A stretch of 11,670 bases of DNA, taken from positions 1-11,670 of the forward strand of contig JALTID010000086.1 in assembly GCA_027004335.1 (NCBI GenBank). The letters run 5' to 3'. The translations under genes were made by a program, and so were the position numbers. Origin of the DNA: JALTID01 sp027004335 [NCBI: bacterium]. Its GTDB lineage: Bacteria; JALSQH01. This document shows, one piece after another, positions 1-7,071 of this stretch. The notes below the pieces were generated by a model, which worked only from the letters and a program-made list of their open reading frames with translations, did not search any database and was not told where the DNA came from. Each line of letters starts with the position of its first letter. Within the stretch, counting starts at the first letter, position 1.

Positions 1-286
1 CTGTTTAAGAGTCCGGGGATTCACAGCAATTGCTTCTTCAGGAACATATCTCAGAAAAGAAATTTTTAACCCACACAGCCATTCATTGATAAATATACTA
101 AAATCTTCGGTGGTCGTGGGGGCAGATCCCGCTTTAACAGATGGTTTTGCAACTGCATTAATAGTAAAACCTGAACTTGCAAAAAAATTATCAGAAAAAT
201 TTTCTTCCTGGGGCTTCTGGGTATCCAGCAGGGGAAAAATAATAAAATCCCCCAGCTGGGATAATTACTTCTCATCCTGTAAGTAG
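1..286 (+). CDS. ApbE-like protein (FAD:protein FMN transferase family), C-terminal fragment
   Basis: The 5' part lies outside the window. The reading frame is open from base 2 (94 codons) to the TAG at 284-286. Family assignment rests on a typical ApbE C-terminal pattern: an 'AIASSGTY' segment resembling the family's AIxTSGxY, then a 'SSVVVGADPALTDGFATALIV' stretch matching the family's SVTV...ADAxxTAL block, whose Asp and Thr help bind the metal. ApbE proteins transfer FMN from FAD onto a threonine of Rnf/Nqr-type redox subunits or related flavoproteins. The fragment is odd. The region that should read HxxDPxTG is here 'IFNPHSHS', and about eight residues before it seem to be missing, so the usual catalytic motif is degraded. 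It may be a divergent paralogue rather than an active flavin transferase. It runs opposite to all other genes and its last 15 bases overlap the 3' end of folK. A TTG at 86 is internal, not the start. Confidence 0.6.
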   Translation, partial: CLRVRGFTAIASSGTYLRKEIFNPHSHSLINILKSSVVVGADPALTDGFATALIVKPELAKKLSEKFSSWGFWVSSRGKIIKSPSWDNYFSSCK

Positions 287-784
287 TGTATCAAGAATTT
301 TTTCTCCCCCTTCCACAATAGAATAAGTCTTATGAGCAAACCGCTCTCTGAAGATCATCTCAATACTCTTTGATTCCACGGGATGAATTATCTCATCATC
401 AAAATCAAGAAGAGCTTTCAGAAGAAAATCTCTTTCAAGAAGGGCTGGATGGGGGATTTTTAGATCCTTATCATTAATAAAAAGACTCTCGTAAAAAAGA
501 ATATCTACATCTATTATGCGTGGCAGATTGTGACCCTGTTCCTTGGTTCTTCCAATATCCTTTTCAATTCTCTTAATAACCCTGAGCAAATCATATGGAA
601 GAAGATATGTTCTGTATTTCACAACACAATTTAAAAAATTCTCCCCTTTCATATCAAGGGGCTTCGTTTCATAAATTCTGGAAAGAGCAGTAACTCTCCC
701 GTAATTCATCAGTTCTTTTGTTGCGGCAACAATATTTTCCAGTTTATCTCCTAAATTTGAACCAAGGGAGAGGTATATTGCCAT
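272..784 (-). CDS. folK: 2-amino-4-hydroxy-6-hydroxymethyldihydropteridine diphosphokinase (HPPK)
   Basis: This cytosolic enzyme transfers pyrophosphate from ATP to 6-hydroxymethyl-7,8-dihydropterin, the step before dihydropteroate synthase in folate synthesis. The 170-residue length is near the family norm of about 160. Visible motifs are 'LSLGSNLGD' at residues 5-13, 'YETKP' at 38-42, 'IEKDIGR' at 73-79, the signature 'PRIIDVDIL' at 88-96 with the two Mg-binding aspartates D92 and D94, and 'IPHPALLERDFLL' at 110-122. H112 corresponds to the catalytic-loop histidine. The Arg/Trp pair of the E. coli loop (ERWGPR) is replaced by 'GHNLPR', a normal kind of variation. The ATG is preceded by an AGAGGAAG-type ribosome site. 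It begins 13 bases after the dapL stop, so it is probably the last gene of the dap operon. Its 3' end overlaps the convergent ApbE-like gene by 15 bases. No other folate gene is in the window. Confidence 0.93.
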   Translation of the reverse strand: MAIYLSLGSNLGDKLENIVAATKELMNYGRVTALSRIYETKPLDMKGENFLNCVVKYRTYLLPYDLLRVIKRIEKDIGRTKEQGHNLPRIIDVDILFYESLFINDKDLKIPHPALLERDFLLKALLDFDDEIIHPVESKSIEMIFRERFAHKTYSIVEGGEKILDTLLTG

Positions 785-797
785 CTCTCTTCCTCTT

Positions 798-1967
798 TTA
801 AAACCTTAAATTTTTCAACCTATCAATAGCCTCTTTTAAAAGAGCGGTACTCTGAGTAAGAGAAACCCTGAAATATCCCTCTCCATATTCTCCAAAACCG
901 ACACCGGGAGTTACCACAACGCCCGCTTCCTCCAGAATCTTCCTGGAAAATTCTATGGAACTGTACCCTTCAGGGAGTTTAATCCACAAATAAAATGTGG
1001 AATTGCTCTTAACATAATCAAGTCCAATAGATTCAAGGCCTTCAATAAAAGCCTCCCTTCTCTCCCTGTAAATCTCTCTATTTTTCTCCGCTCCACTCTG
1101 ATCCCCGCTTAATGCCTCAATACCCGCTTCCTGAATTGCTTGAAAAACTCCAGAATCCACATTTGTTTTTATCTTACCCAGACCCTGAACGGCGCTTTTA
1201 TTACCAACGGCAAATCCAATCCTCCAGCCAGTCATATTGTATGTTTTGGAAAGCGAATGAAACTCAATTGCCACATCTTTTGCACCCTTAATCTGCATCA
1301 GGCTTATAGGTCTTTTCCCTGGATCATAGTAAATTTCGGTGTAAGGAGCATCAGATACGAGAAGGATCTCATATTTTTTAGCAAAATCTATTGCTTCTTT
1401 GTAAAAATTCTCAGTGGCTTCAGCTGTGGTTGGATTATTGGGATAATTCAGAAAAAGAATTCTCGCTTTTTTAGCTATATCCTCAGGGATAGAAGCAAAG
1501 TCAGGTAGAAAGCCATTTTTTTCCTTCAGGGGCATTTTATAGACATCTCCCCCGGCAAATTTCGTGGCAACAGCATAAACAGGATATGCAGGATCAGGAA
1601 CAAGAGAAATATCACCAGGATTAATAAAAGCCCAGGGTAGATGCGCGATACCCTCTTTAGAACCAATAAGTGTGATCACTTCATTCACCGGATCAAGTTC
1701 CACCCCGAATCTATCTTTGTACCATTTAGCAGCTGCTTCACGAAATTTAAGCATCCCCATATATGAAGGGTATCTATGATTTTCCTTCTTCTCAGCAGCT
1801 TTTTTCAATGCTTCTACGATATTAGAAGGTGTGGGTGTATCTGGATCACCCACCCCTAAATCGATTACATTTACCCTTTTTTTGGTCTGTTCAGCTTTTA
1901 ATCTGTCAATTTCAGCGAATAGATACGGAGGTAGTTTTTTAATCCTCATGGCAAAATCAAATTCCAT
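798..1967 (-). CDS. dapL: LL-diaminopimelate aminotransferase (DapL), class I PLP aminotransferase
   Basis: The enzyme converts L-tetrahydrodipicolinate plus glutamate directly to LL-diaminopimelate. It thereby bypasses the acylated intermediates of the DapD/C/E route to lysine and peptidoglycan. From the chosen start the protein has 389 residues, typical for the DapL2-like group. The N terminus 'MRIKKLPPYLFAEIDRLK' and 'VIDLGVGDPDTPTP' (34-47) are characteristic. Fold-type I landmarks are 'NYPNNPT' (174-180), 'SDAPYTE' (205-211, PLP-ring Asp and Tyr) and 'SLSKTYNMTGWRIGF' (238-252) with PLP lysine K241 and phosphate-binding R249. An in-frame start at 2000 exists, but the ATG at 1967 is preferred because a perfect AGGAGGT lies 6 bases ahead of it and the family N terminus begins there. 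It follows the FAH gene by 16 bases, with dapB one gene further upstream. A general class I aminotransferase is the only real alternative, and the dapB context argues for DapL. Confidence 0.9.
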   Translation of the reverse strand: MEFDFAMRIKKLPPYLFAEIDRLKAEQTKKRVNVIDLGVGDPDTPTPSNIVEALKKAAEKKENHRYPSYMGMLKFREAAAKWYKDRFGVELDPVNEVITLIGSKEGIAHLPWAFINPGDISLVPDPAYPVYAVATKFAGGDVYKMPLKEKNGFLPDFASIPEDIAKKARILFLNYPNNPTTAEATENFYKEAIDFAKKYEILLVSDAPYTEIYYDPGKRPISLMQIKGAKDVAIEFHSLSKTYNMTGWRIGFAVGNKSAVQGLGKIKTNVDSGVFQAIQEAGIEALSGDQSGAEKNREIYRERREAFIEGLESIGLDYVKSNSTFYLWIKLPEGYSSIEFSRKILEEAGVVVTPGVGFGEYGEGYFRVSLTQSTALLKEAIDRLKNLRF

Positions 1968-1973
1968 CTCTGC

Positions 1974-1980
1974 ACCTCCT
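1974..1980 (-). promoter_or_regulatory. Ribosome binding site of dapL (decides the start)
   Basis: On the minus strand this reads AGGAGGT, followed by a 6-base spacer and the ATG at 1967. It is a full anti-Shine-Dalgarno match and rules against the longer in-frame start at 2000, which would add eleven non-family residues and overlap the FAH gene. Confidence 0.75.
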
Positions 1981-1983
1981 GAT

Positions 1984-2742
1984 TCAACCAGAAATAACAA
2001 AATTAGTAAGAGATCCGACCCCCTCTATTTCTATTGTGATCCTATCCCCCGGCGAAAGTTTCCCTACGCCCGGTGGTGTCCCTGTTGCTATCACATCTCC
2101 GGGCAAAAGAGTCATAACTGAAGAGATAAAACTGACCAGTCTATACACATTAAAGATCATATCTGAAGTAGGAGCATCCTGCTTCAATTTGCCATTTAAA
2201 TAGGCCTTAATTACAAGTTCATCGGGATCAACATCAGTTTCAATAAATGGCCCAATAGGAGCAAAGGTGTCAAAACTTTTTGCTCTTGTATACTGAACAT
2301 CTTTTTCCTGGAGATCCCTGGCTGTTACATCATTGAAACAGGTGTAACCCATTATACATTCTGCAGCCTCTTCAGTCTGGACATCCTTACAGGCTCTTTT
2401 AATAACTACACCTAATTCTCCTTCGTAATCTATCCTCTCACTGTCAGGAGGAAGAAAAATATTATCCCCGGGACCAATTACAGCAGTGGAGGGTTTTAAA
2501 AAAATAAGAGGCTCTTCAGGAAGAACCCTCTTCATCTCCTCAGCATGAGCTCTATAATTAAGTCCTACTCCAATTATCTTGGTGGGAGTAACTGGAGCAA
2601 GTATTTTTACTTCTTCCAGCCGAAACACCTCACCGGTTTCACTCAATCCTTTTAATGGAGTTATCTTTAAAACTTCTACCTCGCCTGTTTCAACTCTTCC
2701 CCAGAAAACTTTCTCTCTAAAAAGGAACCTTCCAAATTTCAT
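1984..2742 (-). CDS. Fumarylacetoacetate hydrolase (FAH) family enzyme, FAHD1/HpcE-like
   Basis: Members of this family are metal-dependent hydrolases, decarboxylases, isomerases or hydratases acting on 2-oxo acids (acylpyruvate hydrolase, oxaloacetate decarboxylase, HpcE isomerase, HpcG/MhpD-like hydratase). The 252-residue protein has a short N-terminal domain (about 1-50), then the FAH fold. Visible are '[13 protein letters not shown]' (58-70) with the His and Glu (H66, E69) used as lid catalytic residues in FAHD1-type enzymes, the metal ligands E107 and E109 in '[10 protein letters not shown]', and '[14 protein letters not shown]' (132-145) with ligand D138. '[11 protein letters not shown]' (155-165) and the C-terminal '[10 protein letters not shown]' (218-227) follow. 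All expected catalytic residues are present, so it should be active. The start overlaps the dapB stop as ATGA, with AGGAGG 4 bases upstream, so it is translationally coupled to dapB. dapL follows directly. The exact substrate cannot be read from sequence. Confidence 0.88.
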   Translation of the reverse strand: MKFGRFLFREKVFWGRVETGEVEVLKITPLKGLSETGEVFRLEEVKILAPVTPTKIIGVGLNYRAHAEEMKRVLPEEPLIFLKPSTAVIGPGDNIFLPPDSERIDYEGELGVVIKRACKDVQTEEAAECIMGYTCFNDVTARDLQEKDVQYTRAKSFDTFAPIGPFIETDVDPDELVIKAYLNGKLKQDAPTSDMIFNVYRLVSFISSVMTLLPGDVIATGTPPGVGKLSPGDRITIEIEGVGSLTNFVISG

Positions 2743-3563
2743 TTCTCCTCCTCCCTAAGACCTAAAACATCCTGCATGTCGTATAAACCTGGTTTATTTA
2801 TTTTCATAACCCATCTGGCTGCCTGGAGAGCACCAATGGCAAAAGCTTTCCTGGAGAAAGCCCTATGGGTTATTACCATTTCCTCTGCAACTCCGGAGAA
2901 ATACAGGGTGTGCTCTCCCACCACTTCTCCTCCTCTCAGTGCAAAGATACCCACCTCTTCCCTGCTTTTTTCTGAAATTGATCTTCCATATCTCCCCCAT
3001 CTCATAATGTCAGTAAGTGGTTTCCCAATTACATCAGAGATAATTTCACCCAATTTCAACGCTGTTCCACTGGGAGCATCAAGCTTGTGCCTGTGATGTC
3101 TTTCTACAATTTCTACATCATAATCTCCTGGATAAAGCACTTCGGTAACTTTCTTTGTTAGATAGAAAAGCAAATTTATTCCAAGACTCATATTTGGAGC
3201 AAGAACAACAGGGATCTTCCGAGCCTGCTCCGCGATAAAATCCATGTCCGTGGCATTGAATCCAGTGGTTCCTATTACTGCTGATTTTCCTCTGGAAACA
3301 GCAAGGGTCAGGAATTTTAAAGATACCTCCGGGACGGTAAAATCAATGTATAGATCAGCCTTCTCAATTTCCGCAAGAAAATCAGATTTCAGTTTTATAT
3401 CCACATTCTCGGTACCCCAGATATTGCCAAGACCCTTCCCGAGTAGAGGATGATCTTCTCTTTCCACCACTGCGGCAAGCTCCATATCATCACTTTCATA
3501 AACAAGTCTGGAAATAAGGCTTCCCATTCTTCCTGCACCACCTGTAACAACGACTTTAATCAT
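2739..3563 (-). CDS. dapB: 4-hydroxy-tetrahydrodipicolinate reductase (DapB)
   Basis: DapB makes L-tetrahydrodipicolinate from the DapA product using NAD(P)H, in the cytosol, on the path to diaminopimelate and lysine. The protein has 274 residues, the usual length. It shows the Rossmann motif 'GGAGRMG' (8-14), 'AVIGTTGFN' (95-103), '[14 protein letters not shown]' (122-135) and the substrate site '[18 protein letters not shown]' (151-168), with the His pair at 156-157, catalytic K160 and the family signature DAPSGTA. '[12 protein letters not shown]' (241-252) closes the fold. The ATG at 3563 is one base beyond the stop of the preceding gene, and its AAGGAGA ribosome site lies inside that gene's last codons. 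The stop overlaps the FAH gene by four bases. DapL, two genes downstream, would use its product directly. The acidic coenzyme-specificity loop contains 'VEREDHP' (33-39), which may indicate NADH use, but this is inference. Confidence 0.95.
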   Translation of the reverse strand: MIKVVVTGGAGRMGSLISRLVYESDDMELAAVVEREDHPLLGKGLGNIWGTENVDIKLKSDFLAEIEKADLYIDFTVPEVSLKFLTLAVSRGKSAVIGTTGFNATDMDFIAEQARKIPVVLAPNMSLGINLLFYLTKKVTEVLYPGDYDVEIVERHHRHKLDAPSGTALKLGEIISDVIGKPLTDIMRWGRYGRSISEKSREEVGIFALRGGEVVGEHTLYFSGVAEEMVITHRAFSRKAFAIGALQAARWVMKINKPGLYDMQDVLGLREEEK

Positions 3564-3564
3564 T

Positions 3565-4539
3565 TCATTCTCCTTTTGTCGTTATATCAAGATACTTATA
3601 AAAGTCTTCTTTAAATCTATCCACATCCATGTCTAGATAGGTCTCTATTTTTCTCCCTGTGCCTGTAATACAGGCACCATAGTACTCATTATCCTCCGTT
3701 GAAACATCCATCTTAACCCATTGTTTCTTCACAACAATATCCCCATCCAGAAGATAAGTCGCAGCAACTAAATCGTATGGATAAAAACCTCCAAACACTG
3801 AAGACATTATATCATACCAATCTTTTATACTTTTGTAAAGATAAATACACCATGAAGTTGTGCACAGGGCTAGTGTATCCATCTCTTCCGCACCAATTAT
3901 TGTATCCATACAAATATCAAGGGGAAACAATTTTATATTATCAAAATTATCTATCACAATCTTTGCAGAATCAGGGTCACGATAAAAATTATATTCACTC
4001 TTCATGTAGGGCAGAACATTTCCTTCTTGATAAACAGCCCCGCCCATTATTACAACCTCCCTAAATTTTTTTGCAATGTCCGGGGAAAGCTTATATGCAG
4101 TGGCAAGATTTGTTAGAGGACCTATGGCAAGAAGAAGGAGTTTCCCATCATACTTATGGACTGCATCAGTAATAAACTTTGCAGCCTCAGTAGTTATTCC
4201 AAGAGAGAATTTATTTTTTGCCCCCATGTAGAGTGGAATATACCTGTGGAGATGAGAAAGCAGATCCACTGCTCTCTCATGAACTTCATCAAGGGTTCCG
4301 TTACCAAAAGTAAGTGTGATCCCTTTGATATCATATTTTTCTGACAAAATGAGAGAAGCTATTGCAAGTCCATCATCAACATCATGATTTTCAAGCCCCA
4401 TGGTGATGTCGGTATCAATTACAAGTGGTGGTAAAGATAATTTTTTACTCTCTCTGCCAGAACGGCAGGAGGGGAATAAAATAATGAGGAAGAATAAACT
4501 ACCTCCCCATAGGATAATTAGTTTCAAACTCAATTTCAT
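3565..4539 (-). CDS. Nucleoside hydrolase-like lipoprotein (IUNH family), divergent active site
   Basis: This is a 324-residue protein of the inosine-uridine-preferring nucleoside hydrolase family, which splits ribonucleosides into base and ribose with a bound Ca ion. Family marks are the N-terminal 'VIDTDITMG' (40-48), 'VDDGLAI' (54-60), 'LAIGPLTNLA' (137-146), 'VVIMGGAVY' (162-170), 'SEYNFYRDPDSA' (181-192) and 'YPYDLVAA' (253-260). Two things are unusual. The DTDxGxDxDD calcium loop is stretched by about five residues, and the His before the late Asp (normally HD) is Tyr. A basic n-region (MKLSLK), a hydrophobic stretch and 'LFPSC' with C25 look like a lipoprotein signal, so it is probably membrane-anchored outside the cytoplasm, rare in this family. 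Its ATG lies 41 bases inside the preceding hydrolase gene with no clear ribosome site. The signal peptide nevertheless supports this start. It abuts dapB. The true substrate may not be a common nucleoside. Confidence 0.8.
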   Translation of the reverse strand: MKLSLKLIILWGGSLFFLIILFPSCRSGRESKKLSLPPLVIDTDITMGLENHDVDDGLAIASLILSEKYDIKGITLTFGNGTLDEVHERAVDLLSHLHRYIPLYMGAKNKFSLGITTEAAKFITDAVHKYDGKLLLLAIGPLTNLATAYKLSPDIAKKFREVVIMGGAVYQEGNVLPYMKSEYNFYRDPDSAKIVIDNFDNIKLFPLDICMDTIIGAEEMDTLALCTTSWCIYLYKSIKDWYDIMSSVFGGFYPYDLVAATYLLDGDIVVKKQWVKMDVSTEDNEYYGACITGTGRKIETYLDMDVDRFKEDFYKYLDITTKGE

Positions 4540-5674
4540 CAGGGTTGGGATTTCTTAATAAGTATTTTAAATACCCTTTTTCTCCTTTTAAATAATACCC
4601 CAAAAAGCTCACCGCATAGTAATTAATCAACTTGTGTGCATAATCAGGATCAATAAAGGTTATTTTTTTACCATCTTTCTCCTCCACTCCGCATCCGTCG
4701 CCAAAATCTGGTGCCAGTTCACACATATTTGAATATGTGTAATGGCCAGCATTTTTCAGATCAACAAAATAGGCAGGACCATTTGCCATCTGGAAATCCC
4801 ACTTTTCAAGTTCACTCCCTGTCCACTGGATCGTTTGATCTTTCCCGGCGATCATAAAAAGTGCCGGGCAATTAAACTTATCACTTATAAAACCCGGGGC
4901 TGCTTGAGGTATAATCGCCTTAATTCTGCCATCCCTGGAAGCCGCCGAAATGGAGGTATAAGAACCAAAAGAGTGTCCTGAGACTCCAATATGATCAAGG
5001 TCCATATGTTCTGAAAGAAATATTCCTGAATCCTTCACGGAGAAAAGGTAATCAATCATAAATTCAATATCCTGAACCCTATCAACCATGCCGTAAAAGA
5101 AGGTATCCTGATCATAGGTGATTATCTGGCCATTTATTATTGTTATGGCAGCATTTCCAGTATGATCAGGAGCAAGAACAATGTAGCCATGACTTGCAAG
5201 AAATTCGGTTAAATAGAGGGACTGAAATCTAACTCCTCCATTTCCATGGGAGAAAATCACCACGGGGAATTTCCCCTTTCTTATAGGAACATTTCTGTGA
5301 GAGAGAAGAGGCTTATCAAGAACTGAAAATGTTATGTTAATGTGAAACTCCTCCAGTAATTTCTTCAAAGCATTCTGAAAATCGCTACCAAAAAAATCTT
5401 TAAGGGTCATCTGAGGGGTTTCAGCTGCTGAATCAACCGCAGGATACCAGACTTCTGTAACAAGAGTTCTGTAAGAATGAGTTACCTTATCAATTCTACT
5501 ATGGTCCACCAGGACAATTGTTGTATCCCCCACAGGATAGGGACCTATATCCCACGGTGAAAAGATCTTCTCACTGCTCGAAGAAGAACTGTTATTCCTT
5601 CCACTACAACTCACTATAAGAGCAATTATCAAAAATAAGATCAGGAAATGGAAGATACTTTTCCTTCTACTCAT
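4499..5674 (-). CDS. Alpha/beta hydrolase lipoprotein (PAF-acetylhydrolase/dienelactone-hydrolase-like)
   Basis: From the ATG at 5674 the protein has 391 residues. It starts with a classic lipoprotein signal: basic 'MSRRK', a hydrophobic core, then 'LIVSCSG' with lipidated C23. A six-serine linker follows, written with mixed AGT/TCT/TCG/AGC codons. The rest is an alpha/beta hydrolase. 'FSHGNGG' (141-147) is the oxyanion region, '[12 protein letters not shown]' (230-241) contains nucleophile S235, D279 in 'AGKD' and H311 in 'GHYTYS' complete a plausible triad. The pattern resembles bacterial PAF-acetylhydrolase-II or dienelactone-hydrolase-like esterases. The substrate is probably an ester or acyl chain at the cell surface, which is inference. 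An earlier in-frame start at 5767 would place 31 residues before the signal peptide and overlap the acyl-CoA dehydrogenase gene by 101 bases, so the 5674 start (8-base overlap, AGAAGGTG just upstream) is chosen. Its end overlaps the nucleoside-hydrolase gene by 41 bases. Confidence 0.82.
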   Translation of the reverse strand: MSRRKSIFHFLILFLIIALIVSCSGRNNSSSSSSEKIFSPWDIGPYPVGDTTIVLVDHSRIDKVTHSYRTLVTEVWYPAVDSAAETPQMTLKDFFGSDFQNALKKLLEEFHINITFSVLDKPLLSHRNVPIRKGKFPVVIFSHGNGGVRFQSLYLTEFLASHGYIVLAPDHTGNAAITIINGQIITYDQDTFFYGMVDRVQDIEFMIDYLFSVKDSGIFLSEHMDLDHIGVSGHSFGSYTSISAASRDGRIKAIIPQAAPGFISDKFNCPALFMIAGKDQTIQWTGSELEKWDFQMANGPAYFVDLKNAGHYTYSNMCELAPDFGDGCGVEEKDGKKITFIDPDYAHKLINYYAVSFLGYYLKGEKGYLKYLLRNPNPDEIEFETNYPMGR

Positions 5675-6896
5675 ACACCTTCTCATCCTCTCTATCAGCC
5701 ATTGAGGCATCTTTTTCAACATCTCTACCGAATTCCCTGGCACCAAGAACTTCCTTATAATACTCATGCTGAATAAGGAGATTCATGATTTCATTTGTTC
5801 CTGTCCAGATCATAGTCAATCTTGCGTCACGCAGATATTTTTCAATTGGATAAACTGTGGTGTAACCTATCCCACCCATTATCTGCATTGCGTGATTTAT
5901 CACTTCCCATGCAGTATCAGTTGCCACTTTTTTTGCCTCTGAAACAAGCCTTCGTCTATTAGGTGCATCAAGGTCTACCGCTCTCGCAGCAAAATAAACA
6001 AGACCTCTTGCAGCATCAAGAGCACTGATGGCATCTGCTACCCTGAAACTCACCCCCTGAAATCTTCTTATCGCTCTTCCAAAAGCCTTTCTTCTGTCAC
6101 TGTAACGAGTGGCAACCTCCAGAGCAACCCTTGCAAGACCTATAGCACCTGCTGCGCTTGTCATTCTCTCAGGGATCATCATCTGATTGAAAATCATTCC
6201 CCCAGTATTTTCTTCGCCTATAAGATTTTTAGCAGGAACTTTTACATCTTTGAAAACGATTCTCCCTGTTCCACCACCTTTTGTACCCATCAATTCATAA
6301 ACTGTTTCAACTTTTACACCCATATCCCTTTCAACAACAAGAACACTTAGACCTTTTTTAGGATCCACATCAGGGTTAGTCTTAACATACGCAAGGAAGA
6401 AATCAGCACCTTCGGCACCAACAATAAATCTCTTCTGGCCATTTAAGATATAATAATCGCCCTTCTTCTCAGCAACAGTTGTAGCACCGAAGAAATCAGA
6501 TCCTCCTCTTGGCTCAGTTAATGCTTCAGCAGTATGGAGCTTCCCCTCAAGCATGGGCTTCAGATATCTTTCCTTCTGCTCATCATTTCCGAATTTATCA
6601 AGAGCTTCACCTACAATACTTACAAGAGAGTACAGACACGCGAGAGAATTACCTAAAACCCCAATCTCCTCCAGAGCTATTATCTCACTGGTCCATGGAA
6701 GTCCTCTTCCTCCCCACTCTTTAGGAAATCTGAGACCTAACAGATTTTTCTCTCCTGCCCACTGGAGAAATTCTTTTGGATACTTGACCTCGTCTTTATC
6801 CATTTTTATTAGAAGTTCTCTTGGAATTGTTTTTACAAATTCTCTTACTTCGTCTCTCAACTTCCTCTCTTCCTCGGTAAAGTTGAACTCAAACAT
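5667..6896 (-). CDS. Acyl-CoA dehydrogenase family protein with IVD/LCAD-type catalytic base
   Basis: This 409-residue FAD enzyme should oxidise an acyl-CoA to the 2-enoyl-CoA and pass electrons to ETF. The N-terminal helical domain (about 5-115) includes '[10 protein letters not shown]' (58-67). The middle beta domain has '[10 protein letters not shown]' (125-134) and '[15 protein letters not shown]' (152-166). The C-terminal domain has '[12 protein letters not shown]' (265-276), '[22 protein letters not shown]' partly visible from 338 to 359, and 'IWTGTNEI' (363-370). In short- and medium-chain enzymes the last motif is YEGT with the catalytic Glu. Here that position is T365. Instead E243-R244 in '[10 protein letters not shown]' sits where isovaleryl-CoA and long-chain dehydrogenases carry theirs, so activity on branched or longer substrates is plausible. 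The start has GGAGGT 5 bases upstream and a promoter candidate before it, so it is probably the first gene of the left operon. No other beta-oxidation gene is in the window. Confidence 0.9.
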   Translation of the reverse strand: MFEFNFTEEERKLRDEVREFVKTIPRELLIKMDKDEVKYPKEFLQWAGEKNLLGLRFPKEWGGRGLPWTSEIIALEEIGVLGNSLACLYSLVSIVGEALDKFGNDEQKERYLKPMLEGKLHTAEALTEPRGGSDFFGATTVAEKKGDYYILNGQKRFIVGAEGADFFLAYVKTNPDVDPKKGLSVLVVERDMGVKVETVYELMGTKGGGTGRIVFKDVKVPAKNLIGEENTGGMIFNQMMIPERMTSAAGAIGLARVALEVATRYSDRRKAFGRAIRRFQGVSFRVADAISALDAARGLVYFAARAVDLDAPNRRRLVSEAKKVATDTAWEVINHAMQIMGGIGYTTVYPIEKYLRDARLTMIWTGTNEIMNLLIQHEYYKEVLGAREFGRDVEKDASMADREDEKVYE

Positions 6897-6901
6897 TTCG
6901 C

Positions 6902-6907
6902 ACCTCC
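6902..6907 (-). promoter_or_regulatory. Ribosome binding site of the acyl-CoA dehydrogenase gene
   Basis: Reading on the minus strand, GGAGGT lies 5 bases ahead of the ATG at 6896. It confirms the start of the first gene of the left operon. Confidence 0.65.
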
Positions 6908-6943
6908 ATCAACTCGTGATTAAATTAAAATTTATTTTAATAA

Positions 6944-6972
6944 AGTTTAACATATTATCAGTGAGGGGTCAA
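6944..6972 (-). promoter_or_regulatory. Candidate sigma-70-like promoter of the left operon
   Basis: On the minus strand TTGACC (bases 6972-6967, five of six consensus positions) is followed after exactly 17 bases by TAAACT (6949-6944, four of six). A transcript would begin near 6937 and have a very AT-rich leader of about 40 bases before the acyl-CoA dehydrogenase ATG. The site lies in the 175-base gap between the polysaccharide genes and the metabolic operon. The rest of the gap (6973-7071) shows no gene and no GC-rich hairpin, so some read-through from upstream is possible. Not proven; the lineage's own promoter consensus is unknown. Confidence 0.45.
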
Positions 6973-7071
6973 TAAGTCGTCTTGAGAGCTTGTGATCTTA
7001 TTCCTCTGCTGGAGTTAAAAAGCCGATTAAGTTTTTTAAATTCCGCGTAAAAGAGAGGTTAATGATTGAAC

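Noticed and set aside
1140-1508. Plus-strand open frame of 122 codons antisense to dapL
   Set aside because: It is a shadow of the well-supported dapL frame, with no family resemblance.
1968-2000. Longer N terminus for DapL starting at 2000
   Set aside because: It overlaps the FAH gene, adds residues not typical of the family, and ignores the perfect AGGAGGT six bases before the ATG at 1967.
5570-5600. Serine run in the hydrolase lipoprotein as a slippage-prone repeat
   Set aside because: The six serines use mixed codons (AGT, TCT, TCG, AGC), so there is no simple DNA repeat. It is an ordinary flexible linker after the lipid anchor.
5675-5767. Longer N terminus for the alpha/beta hydrolase starting at 5767
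   Set aside because: It would bury the lipoprotein signal behind 31 residues and overlap the acyl-CoA dehydrogenase by 101 bases.
6553-6975. Plus-strand open frame of 140 codons antisense to the acyl-CoA dehydrogenase gene
   Set aside because: The opposite strand carries a clear full-length enzyme. The plus-strand translation has no recognisable motif and is a shadow frame.
7015-7039. Inverted repeat TTAAAAA...TTTTTAA as a terminator of the polysaccharide operon
   Set aside because: The stem is seven A-T pairs with an 11-base loop and no GC core, too weak to call.
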